A stretch of 61,602 nt of DNA from contig CAAEEX010000042.1 of assembly GCA_900755005.1 (NCBI GenBank), positions 1 through 61,602 of the forward strand. Direction: 5' to 3'. A model generated the notes under the pieces. That model was not told the origin of the DNA and did not search any database. It was given only the letters and a program-made list of their open reading frames with translations. This stretch comes from an uncultured Collinsella sp. (GTDB lineage Bacteria; Actinomycetota; Coriobacteriia; Coriobacteriales; Coriobacteriaceae). Below, one piece after another: positions 18,939 to 25,413 of the stretch (position 1 is its first letter; each line of letters starts with the position of its first letter). Position numbers and translations under genes: made by a program.

Positions 18939-21161
18939 CTACACGATTTGGTTCACGTGCGTCTCGTCGTCGAACTTGGCGGCGCCAGGCTCAACGTCCT
19001 GGGGAGCGGCGGCGTCCACCAGAGCCTGCTTGAGCTCGGTGTACTGGCGCTCCACCTCGCCCTCTGCCCAAACCTGGTCGGCAATGGCGTCGACCTGGCA
19101 GGCGGAGAACTTGTCCTCGGGCGTATGCGAGACCGGGTCGACCTTATGGATGGTCAGCTCGTTGCACTTGCCGATCCACCACTGGTAGGTCATGTAGACC
19201 GTGCCCTTGTTGATGCGATCGCTCACGTCGGCACGGCTGTATACCTGGCCGCGGCGGCTGTGAATCGAGACGATGTCGCCATTCTTGATGCCGCGCGCCT
19301 GGGCGTCCGCGGGATTCATGCGGACAAAGCCGGGCTCGTCGGCAAGCAGTGCCAGCGTCTTGCAGTTGCCGGTCATCGAGCGGCAGCTGTAGTGGCCGAC
19401 CTCGCGGACGGTGCACAGGATGAGTGGGTACTCATCGTCGGGAAGCTCGGAGGGCGCCTCCCAGTCGTGCGCCATCAGGTTGGCGCGGCCGTCCTTGGTG
19501 GTGAACTTGCCACCAGCGAACATGTCGGGCGTACCGTGGTCGTTCACATCGGTGCTCTTGACCGGCCACTGGGCGTAGCCGCCCTCGGGAGCCATCTTCT
19601 CGTAGGTCGCGCCCACAAAGTTGGGGCACAGGCTAATGCACTCGTTCCAGATCTGCTCGGTGTTGTCGTAGTGCATGGGATAGCCCATGCGCGTGGACAG
19701 GTCCGCGAAGATCTCCCAGTCGTGACGGCACTCGCCCTTGGGCGGAACAGCCGCGTCAAAGTGCTGGAAGCTACGGTCGGATGCAGTAAAGACACCCTCG
19801 TGCTCGCCCCAAGAGGTAGCGGGCAGGATGACGTCGGCGAGCATGGTCGTCTGCGTCATAAAGATGTCCTGGCAAATGAACAGATCCAGCCCGGAGAGCG
19901 TCTTGCGCATACCGGCCGAATCGGGCTCGGTCTGCACCGGGTCCTCGCCGTAGTTGTAGAAGCAGTGCACCTTGCCCTCGTCGACCAGGTGACCCAGGTC
20001 GGTGAGCTTGTAGCCCTCCTCGAGCGGGAGCTTTTCCTCGGGCACGCCCCAAGCCTTGGCAAACTTGGCACGCACTGCGGGGTCGGTGACTTTCTGGTAG
20101 CCAGGGTACAGGTTGGGCAGCATGCCCATATCGCAGGAGCCCTGGACGTTATTCTGACCGCGCACGGGCGCGAGGCCGGAGTTGGGTTTGCCGATCTGAC
20201 CGGCAACGCAGGCGATGGAGGCGATGGTGTGCACCGTCTTCAGGTTCTGCTTCTGCTGGCATACGCCCATACCCCAGCCAATGATGGCAGAGGGCTTCGC
20301 CGTAGCGTACATCTCGGCAGCTTGGTGGATCAACGCGGGCTCGACACCCGTGATGTCCTGTACGGATTCGGGAGTGTAGTTCTTGATGGTCTCCCACCAC
20401 TCGTCAAAGCCGTTCGTGTGCTCGGCGACGAATTCCTTGTCGTAGAGGCCATCGTTGACCAGACAGTTGGCAAAGGCGTTGAGGAACGCGACGTTGCAAC
20501 CGTTCTTGATCGGAAGGTAGAGATCGGCGATACGCGCGGTTTCGATATGGCGCGGGTCGGCGACGATGATCTTGCAACCCTTTTCTTTGGCTCGCACGAT
20601 ACGCCTTGCGACGATGGGGTGCGAATCGGCAGGGTTATAGCCGAAGAGGAAAATGCAGCCCGCATCCTCCATACCGGGGATGGAGCATGACATGCAACCT
20701 GAACCAACCGTGTCCATCAGACCGAGGACAGTAGGGCCGTGTCAAGTACGGGCACAGTTGTCTACGCTGTGGGTGCCGATGCACGCACGCGTAAACTTCT
20801 GCATGACGTAGTTCGCCTCATTGCCGCCGCCTCGCGAAGAGCCGGTGGTCATGACAGCGTTAGGACCATATTCGTCAATTATGGCCTGCATCTTAGATGC
20901 GGTGAAATCCAGTGCCTCGTCCCAGCTTACGCGCTCAAGATCCGCGCCCTTGGTGCGACGGATCATCGGGTGCAGTACGCGAGGAGTCAAGATCTTGGTG
21001 TCGTTGATGAAGTCGTAGCCGCTCATGCCCTTAAGGCACAGCTCGCTCTGGTTGGTGATGCCGTTGAGCGGTTCGGTACCCACGACCTGGCCGTTTTGGA
21101 CCAGGAGGTTAAACTGGCAACCGGCGCCGCAGTACGGGCAGATCACTTTATGCTTCTCCAT
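18939..21161 (-). CDS. fdhF: Formate dehydrogenase H, selenocysteine-containing (UGA at 20742-20744)
   Basis: FdhF oxidises formate to CO2 and hands electrons to the Hyf iron-sulfur chain. Reading UGA 20744-20742 as Sec gives one 740-residue protein. Its landmarks fall at the same residue numbers as in E. coli FdhF: C8, C11, C15 and C42 for the 4Fe-4S cluster, K44, Sec140 and His141 (NCART-U-HGPTV). The frame is continuous on both sides and the SECIS hairpin follows the codon, so this is neither a pseudogene nor two genes. The start at 21161 has GGAAGGAGG upstream; the longer frame adds 17 non-conserved residues. A small hairpin (21185-21200) lies in the gap to hydN. bis-MGD comes from MobA, and Sec from the selA/selB/tRNA-Sec set downstream. 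Confidence 0.96.
20704..20744 (-). promoter_or_regulatory. SECIS element of fdhF
   Basis: Directly after the UGA codon (20744-20742) a hairpin forms with stem TGTCC (20730-20726) and GGACA (20715-20711) and a loop containing GGTCT. The GGTCT begins 18 bases after the UGA, as in E. coli fdhF, where the loop GGUCU binds SelB. The stem also extends outward with imperfect pairs. Confidence 0.85.
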
Positions 21162-21235
21162 GACACCCTCCTTCCTTTCTCTGCTACCGAATACTCGGTA
21201 CTTATTTGACAATCATTGGACCTGTCGCCCGACGC

Positions 21236-21754
21236 TTACGCCTCGTTTTCGATGGTGGCGCGGGCACGCTCGGCAGTCAGTTCTGCCAGACGCTCCTCGT
21301 CCACCAGGGTAAGGCCCTTGGTCGGACACGCCTCGGCACACGCCGGACCGCCGGGACGGTCCACGCACAGGTCGCACTTGAGCACGAAGCTCTTAGTCTG
21401 CGAACCCACGCGCACGTCGCCCATCAAGACGGGGACCTGCGTGGTCGCCACGCTCACGGCGCCAAAGGGGCAGGCCATGACGCAGCTCTTGCAGCCGATG
21501 CAGTTGTCCTCGTTGACGCCGATACGATGGTTCTTTGGATCAAAGAACAAGGCGCCCGTAGGGCAGGCCTTGGCGCACGGGGCATCCTCGCAGTGATGGC
21601 AAGCCACCGGTGCGGAGATCTCGTACGTACGCGTCACGCGCAGGCGCGGCGCGGCGATGTTGCCGGGGATGTCGTGCGCCTCGATGCACGCCGCCATACA
21701 GGTTTGGCACCCAATGCAGCGTGAGGAATCGGCTACGACTCGTTTATTGCCCAT
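21236..21754 (-). CDS. hydN: Formate dehydrogenase-H-associated iron-sulfur protein HydN
   Basis: The 172-residue protein carries four 4Fe-4S motifs: CIGCQTCMAACIEAH, CHHCEDAPCAKACP, CIGCKSCVMACPFGA and CDLCVDRPGGPACAEACP. HydN-type proteins link FdhF to downstream acceptors. GGAGGGAG precedes ATG 21754; the longer frame adds 36 residues without family similarity. It is the first gene of the formate hydrogenlyase island, with the operon promoter expected in 21755-22183, and fdhF starts 74 bases later. It resembles HyfA (18243-18860). Confidence 0.92.
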   Translation of the reverse strand: MGNKRVVADSSRCIGCQTCMAACIEAHDIPGNIAAPRLRVTRTYEISAPVACHHCEDAPCAKACPTGALFFDPKNHRIGVNEDNCIGCKSCVMACPFGAVSVATTQVPVLMGDVRVGSQTKSFVLKCDLCVDRPGGPACAEACPTKGLTLVDEERLAELTAERARATIENEA

Positions 21755-21932
21755 GTTGTTCACTCCCTCCTGAATCCCATGCCGGAGAGACCCTGTCGAC
21801 GTTGCCCCGGACCGCCCGTGGTCCGGCATCGGCGTATCGAGTGCATGCGGCGAAACAGGCACTTCGATAGAATTCCTCCAACGATATACAGGTTAAATAT
21901 ACGCAGTTGCAGGTGGCAAACTTGAGCATAGG

Positions 21933-21958
21933 CCCTGCAATACGGGTGTATTGCAGGG
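21933..21958. promoter_or_regulatory. 11-bp perfect inverted repeat upstream of hydN
   Basis: CCCTGCAATAC (21933-21943) and GTATTGCAGGG (21948-21958) are exact inverted copies with a 4-base spacer. It is about 180 bases upstream of the hydN start. Neither strand shows a U-tract after it, so an operator or 5' UTR structure is likelier than a terminator. Confidence 0.6.
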
Positions 21959-21995
21959 GTTTTGGCAGGTTGGAATTATTCTCTAGAAGCTATAA

Positions 21996-22170
21996 AGGTG
22001 AGTGTATTACACGCGTAAGCCCGCGAAAGATTTCACGCTCATTTCTGAAGGATGTAGTACGTTTGTAATATCGTTTACACTCATTTACTCTAGTGCAATA
22101 AAGTAGTGGTTGTAAGATTGGCTATTATTAGCCGATGCTGTATTTGACTATTCAAATTGCACGCTCATTA
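21996..22170. promoter_or_regulatory. Array of four YACRCTCATTW-like boxes
   Basis: Three direct copies, CACGCTCATTT (22034-22044), TACACTCATTT (22076-22086) and CACGCTCATTA (22160-22170), start 42 and 84 bases apart, whole multiples of the 10.5-bp helical turn. A fourth copy lies in inverse orientation at 21996-22006 (AGGTGAGTGTA). The position in the divergent promoter region suggests binding sites for a regulator of the formate hydrogenlyase island or the TA module. Confidence 0.5.
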
Positions 22171-22183
22171 AGGGAGGCCAGTG

Positions 22184-22507
22184 ATGTCATCGACTCAAAA
22201 ACGAGCCATCCTGCAGGTGCGCATTCGCGAGGAAGATAAGCAGCATGCCGAGCGTCTCTACGACGCCATGGGCACATCGCTCGCCGAGGCTGTCCGTCTA
22301 TTTGTCGCGCAAAGCATTTTGATGCGCAAGCTTCCCTTTCAGCCGGTCGCCGTGCGCTCAAAGGACGGCACCGCCGCCTATGGATCGCTCAAAGCATATG
22401 GGGACCCCAATCGCCGCTCCGAGGAGCGCAATGCCTGGATTGAGTACCTTGCTACAGAAAGCGACGATTCGATTTTGGGTCCCGAGGAAGTAGATATCCA
22501 TGAGTAG
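22184..22507 (+). CDS. RelB/DinJ-family antitoxin
   Basis: The 107-residue protein begins with the ribbon-helix-helix DNA-binding pattern of RelB/DinJ antitoxins (KRAILQVRIREEDKQHAERLYDAMGTSLAEAVRLFVAQ), followed by MRKLPFQPV, the usual transition to the toxin-neutralising tail. It overlaps the PIN-domain toxin gene by 8 bases, the usual TA coupling. ATG 22184 is preferred over a GTG three bases earlier because AGGGAGG sits six bases upstream. Such antitoxins usually bind their own promoter, so the flanking boxes at 22160-22170 may be part of that. Confidence 0.85.
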   Translation: MSSTQKRAILQVRIREEDKQHAERLYDAMGTSLAEAVRLFVAQSILMRKLPFQPVAVRSKDGTAAYGSLKAYGDPNRRSEERNAWIEYLATESDDSILGPEEVDIHE

Positions 22508-22955
22508 CACCATCATCGACGAGACCGTCATCCTACGCTACCTGCTTGACGACGACGAAGTTCTGTCACCGCGCGCCGCCAAGGTCATCGCCACGCGCAC
22601 TGCTCGTGTCTACCCCGAAATCATCACGCGCGTCGTGGTCACGCTGCGCGACGTCTATAAGGTTCCCCGCGTTGAGATTGCTGCGGCCATGAAAAGGCTG
22701 CTCGATGATGTCATGGTCGACGAGCCCACCGTTGTCGCCCTTGCCGTCAAACTCTTCGGCAAGACCCATATGGACTTTTCCGACTGCCTCCTCGCAGCCC
22801 GAACCGCCATCTACAACGATGATGTCGTGAGCTTTGGCAAGCCCATCATCCAAGGCATGATCGATTACCGCCGTAAGCGCCAAACCGCAGCCGAAGCCCG
22901 CAGCCGCAGCATCGACTCCACCATCGACAAGCTCCGCCACCAATCCCGCCACTAG
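22500..22955 (+). CDS. PIN-domain toxin (VapC-like ribonuclease)
   Basis: The 151-residue protein has the PIN-domain acidic residues: D7 in TIIDETVILRYLLDDD, E40, and D92/D95 in HMDFSDCLLAAR. PIN toxins cleave tRNA or rRNA and are blocked by the partner antitoxin. It starts inside the antitoxin gene (8-base overlap). The C-terminal 35 residues are basic and may be disordered. Pairing of a PIN toxin with a RelB/DinJ-type antitoxin, rather than a VapB, is less usual. Nothing in the sequence suggests that it is broken. Confidence 0.8.
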   Translation: MSSTIIDETVILRYLLDDDEVLSPRAAKVIATRTARVYPEIITRVVVTLRDVYKVPRVEIAAAMKRLLDDVMVDEPTVVALAVKLFGKTHMDFSDCLLAARTAIYNDDVVSFGKPIIQGMIDYRRKRQTAAEARSRSIDSTIDKLRHQSRH

Positions 22956-22971
22956 CCCTCATCCCCACTCA

Positions 22972-23411
22972 TAAGTTGCTGGAAAACAGTTCCTGGATTT
23001 AGGCTTATTCGGGCTTTTCTGAAACTACGTCACCGCAACTTCCAGGTTGGCAGCCCGAAACCGGCAGCCCTGGACCGCGAATCCTACTGTTCGCCACGAA
23101 ATGGGCCCATCTACTACGTTTAACCGATTACCCTCGACCATACAGAAATCCGAAATATCAAAACAGCTGGTAGACGGCTTGCCGATTATCCGAAACTGCT
23201 GCTATGGTCGACCCCTGCGGGCCAAACGTAGTAGATGGGCCGCTTTCGTGGCTCAACACCAGACCAGTCATTTTGGGGCAGGGCTTTTTTGACCACATTT
23301 CCCAGCCGATCGCTAGAGTAGTCAAAAAGCCCCGTCCCAAATTAACTACCCCGGACTTCAATGGGTTCGCAAAAGCCAAAAGACAGTCCGTATTTCACCG
23401 CAACTTAGGAG
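22972..23411. repeat. Composite nested inverted-repeat region
   Basis: No gene is seen in this stretch. Both ends carry inverted TAAGTTGC sequence (about 22972 and 23411), related to the GTTGCGGTGAAATA family. Inside are a hairpin at 22974-23043, a 29-base inverted repeat (23093-23121 with 23224-23252, 27 of 29 paired) enclosing a TCGACCATA/TATGGTCGA stem (23134-23142, 23203-23211), and a third imperfect inverted repeat (23272-23293 with 23321-23341). It looks like stacked or decayed non-autonomous elements downstream of the TA module. Confidence 0.65.
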
Positions 23412-23436
23412 GGGACGTGGGGTCCCCGGCATGTAT

Positions 23437-23474
23437 ATGAAAACGGCTCTGGTCCCAAAGGGAGCAGAGCCGTT
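23437..23474 (-). terminator. Terminator, second copy of the tRNA-Gly terminator
   Basis: A 10-bp stem (23442-23451 with 23465-23474, AACGGCTCTG/CAGAGCCGTT) is followed by TTTTC on the minus strand. The stem and flanking sequence are a diverged copy of the terminator at 23637-23675, part of a duplication of the tRNA-Gly 3' region. Confidence 0.7.
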
Positions 23475-23491
23475 CGTCTATCTTATGGAGC

Positions 23492-23626
23492 GGGCGACGG
23501 GAAGTCCAAGGATTTGCTTCGCAAATCCTTGTTTCGCTGCGGGCCTTTGGCCCTTGCGTGCTGCGCTGGAAAATGCTCACGCATTTTCTCAGCTCCGCAC
23601 CCTGGCGGGTTCGATTCCCGTCGCCC
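23492..23626. repeat. Three-hairpin element bounded by inverted tRNA-Gly 3' sequence
   Basis: The ends, 23492-23503 and 23615-23626, are exact 12-base inverted copies (GGGCGACGGGAA) and match the T-stem/acceptor end of tRNA-Gly (23689-23762). Between them lie three compact hairpins: 23507-23531 (11-bp stem, TTC loop), 23541-23553 (GGGCC/GGCCC) and 23569-23588 (GAAAATGC/GCATTTTC). The right end also reads as a T-arm (GCGGGTTCGATTCCCGT), but no D-arm or anticodon arm exists, so it is not a functional tRNA. Confidence 0.7.
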
Positions 23627-23636
23627 GGCGCGTAAA

Positions 23637-23675
23637 CGAAAACAGCTCTGATCCCCAAAGGAAACCAAAGCCGTT
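23637..23675 (-). terminator. Terminator of the tRNA-Pro/tRNA-Gly unit
   Basis: An imperfect 10-bp stem (23641-23650 with 23666-23675, 8 pairs) followed by TTTTC on the minus strand lies 14 bases beyond tRNA-Gly. Confidence 0.55.
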
Positions 23676-23688
23676 AAAACAATTCTTA

Positions 23689-23762
23689 TGGAGCGGGCGA
23701 CGGGAATCGAACCCGCGTCATCAGCTTGGAAGGCTGGGGTTCTACCATTGAACTACGCCCGC
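23689..23762 (-). tRNA. tRNA-Gly, anticodon UCC
   Basis: The 74-nt cloverleaf with encoded CCA starts GCGGGCGTAGTTC and has anticodon loop CTTCCAA (anticodon TCC), T-loop TTCGATT and acceptor CGCCCGC. It lies 6 bases downstream of tRNA-Pro and is cotranscribed with it. Its 3' end is duplicated nearby (see 23492-23626). Confidence 0.96.
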
Positions 23763-23768
23763 AAGATA

Positions 23769-23845
23769 TGGTCGGGACGACAGGATTTGAACCTGCGACA
23801 TCCTGCTCCCAAAGCAGGCGCGCTACCAAACTGCGCCACGTCCCG
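23769..23845 (-). tRNA. tRNA-Pro, anticodon UGG
   Basis: The 77-nt cloverleaf with encoded CCA starts CGGGACGTGGCGCAG. The anticodon stem-loop CTGCTTTGGGAGCAG gives anticodon TGG, and the T-loop is TTCAAAT. It is the first gene of a two-tRNA unit driven by the promoter at 23897-23925. Confidence 0.96.
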
Positions 23846-23896
23846 AAGGTGTTGAGCAGCTAAGGTCTAAACCTTGCGTGTCCCAAAGCGAAGGAA

Positions 23897-23925
23897 ATTA
23901 TAGGGGAGACTCCCCGCCTGTGCAA
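23897..23925 (-). promoter_or_regulatory. Strong sigma-70-type promoter of the tRNA unit
   Basis: Minus-strand TTGCAC (23920-23925), exactly 17 bases, then TATAAT (23897-23902), about 50 bases upstream of tRNA-Pro. This is the best promoter match in the window. Confidence 0.85.
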
Positions 23926-23936
23926 GCGCAGAAACC

Positions 23937-25295
23937 CTAGCTCCTCGAATGTGCGACAAACTTGCTGTGGAGCAGACCGATCACAAAGGCAACTACGGCG
24001 ACCGGCGCCCACGCGGCACCGATGTCTGCCAGGGGTAGCGCATCAAACGGCAGCCATGTGCCCGCAAAGAACGCATCGCGGACCGAGGTGATCACGCTCT
24101 GCACAGCAACGACGCCGCCGACCCAGACCCACACCTGCGGATGAGCGTCGCAAAAGCCGTGCACCAGGCCCATAAGCACCAGCACAATGGCAACGGGGTA
24201 CAAGGCGTTGAGCATGGGCACCGAGAACATAAGGATCATGTCGAGACCCACGTTGGCAAGCACGCACGAAAACGCCGCGAACACAAAGGCGAGAACCGCA
24301 AAGGGACGGCGCATGGCCTCCTCGGACGCCTCCGCTCCCCCTTCGACCACATACGTCTCGCAGAAGTAACGCGAGCAGCAGCTGATGAGGCCGATGCACA
24401 CGTTCATGCAGGCGAGGAAAAAGATCGCAAAGACCACGACCGTGCCGGCAAGGCCAAAGTGCATGGAGGCCGAACGGGCGAGGATGGCGGCGCCGTTGGT
24501 AGCGTCGGGCATCACGGTGCCGAGCTGCATACCGGCAAGGCCCAAGCCGCAGTAGATGATGGCCATGAGCACGCCGGCGATCACACCGGAACGCGAAATC
24601 TCGAAGGCCACGCGCTTGTCATCGGTAACGCCCAGCTCGTGGATGGTCTCGGCGATGATGATGCCAAAAGCAAGCGACGCAAGCAGGTCCATGGTCTGGT
24701 AGCCGGTCAGAAAGCCCTGCACAGCGGCGCCTGCATCGTAAGGGGCCTGCGGCGCGGCAGCCGGTCCCAGCGGCGAGATCACGGCAGCACCCACGACCAG
24801 CACGATGAGCGCAATGAGTGCGGGGCCCGTAATGCGGCCGAGCACGCGTGTGATGACACCCGGGCGCAGCGTGAGCGCAAACGCGACGACAAAGAAGCCA
24901 ACGGCAAACACCAGGCGAGCCGTACCGAGCGAGACGCCCTCGGGCAGCAGCGGCACCAGCATCTCGAAGGCCGTGGAGCTCGTGCGCGGAATAGCCAGGC
25001 ACGGGCCGATGGCCAGATACACCGCCGCGACAAAGAACTCACCGAACTTGGGGTGCACGCGGCCGGCAAGCTCGCGCGCCGTTCCGGCGAGCGCCACGGC
25101 GATAAAGCCCATGACGGGCAGGCCGATGGCGGCAACGAGAAAGCCAAGCATGGCAACCGGCGTGGCAGAACCTGCCTGCAGCGCCAGCAGCGGCGGAATA
25201 ATAAGGTTACCGGCACCAAAGAGCATCGAGAACAGGGCGATGCCGACGGTGACGACATGGTCGGAGCGCAGACCGCGCGGAGCGGATGAAGCCAT
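23937..25295 (-). CDS. brnQ: Branched-chain amino acid transport carrier BrnQ (LIVCS family)
   Basis: The 452-residue polytopic membrane protein takes up leucine, isoleucine and valine with Na+ or H+. About twelve hydrophobic segments are visible, and the N-terminus has the family signature SMLFGAGNLIIPP followed by GLPVMGFIAVALAG; FGIIIAETIHELGV in the middle also fits. Length is normal for BrnQ. An AAAGGTGG sequence precedes ATG 25295. It lies downstream of the giant surface-protein gene but is separated from it by a terminator. It is probably monocistronic. Confidence 0.93.
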   Translation of the reverse strand: MASSAPRGLRSDHVVTVGIALFSMLFGAGNLIIPPLLALQAGSATPVAMLGFLVAAIGLPVMGFIAVALAGTARELAGRVHPKFGEFFVAAVYLAIGPCLAIPRTSSTAFEMLVPLLPEGVSLGTARLVFAVGFFVVAFALTLRPGVITRVLGRITGPALIALIVLVVGAAVISPLGPAAAPQAPYDAGAAVQGFLTGYQTMDLLASLAFGIIIAETIHELGVTDDKRVAFEISRSGVIAGVLMAIIYCGLGLAGMQLGTVMPDATNGAAILARSASMHFGLAGTVVVFAIFFLACMNVCIGLISCCSRYFCETYVVEGGAEASEEAMRRPFAVLAFVFAAFSCVLANVGLDMILMFSVPMLNALYPVAIVLVLMGLVHGFCDAHPQVWVWVGGVVAVQSVITSVRDAFFAGTWLPFDALPLADIGAAWAPVAVVAFVIGLLHSKFVAHSRS

Positions 25296-25311
25296 GGGAC
25301 CACCTTTCGAG

Positions 25312-25348
25312 TCAAAACAAAAACGGGACGGGCAAAAGACCCGCCCCG
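25312..25348 (-). terminator. Terminator of the giant surface-protein gene
   Basis: On the minus strand a 9-bp GC stem (25340-25348 with 25324-25332, one G-U pair) is followed by TTTTTGTTTT. It lies about 65 bases after the stop at 25414. The A-C mismatch on the plus strand means only minus-strand RNA pairs fully. Confidence 0.8.
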
Positions 25349-25413
25349 CAAGTATATACGCTTTAGCAGACTAAATCGCGCAAAGCTTCAATCTAGCTGC
25401 CCCTTTTGAGCCG

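Larger units (their letters stand above)
21755..22183. promoter_or_regulatory. Divergent regulatory region between hydN and the TA module
   Basis: This 429-bp, relatively AT-rich stretch holds no gene. It contains a 7-bp hairpin in the hydN leader (21807-21826), an 11-bp perfect palindrome (21933-21958), four related boxes (21996-22170), a GGCTATTATTAGCC hairpin (22120-22133) and the AGGGAGG ribosome-binding site of the antitoxin gene (22171-22177). No consensus sigma-70 promoter for hydN stands out. Confidence 0.6.

Noticed and set aside
20742..21212. A truncated formate dehydrogenase or pseudogene ending at TGA 20742
   Set aside because: The TGA is at Sec140, the frame continues with conserved sequence, and a SECIS hairpin follows; tRNA-Sec, selA, selB and selD are all present.
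21913..21927. Sigma-54-like TGGCA...GC motif in the hydN leader
   Set aside because: The distance between GG and GC is one base short of the sigma-54 pattern, and the motif points away from hydN.
23492..23626. An extra tRNA gene
   Set aside because: Only a T-arm and acceptor-like ends exist; there is no D-arm or anticodon arm, and the middle is three unrelated hairpins.
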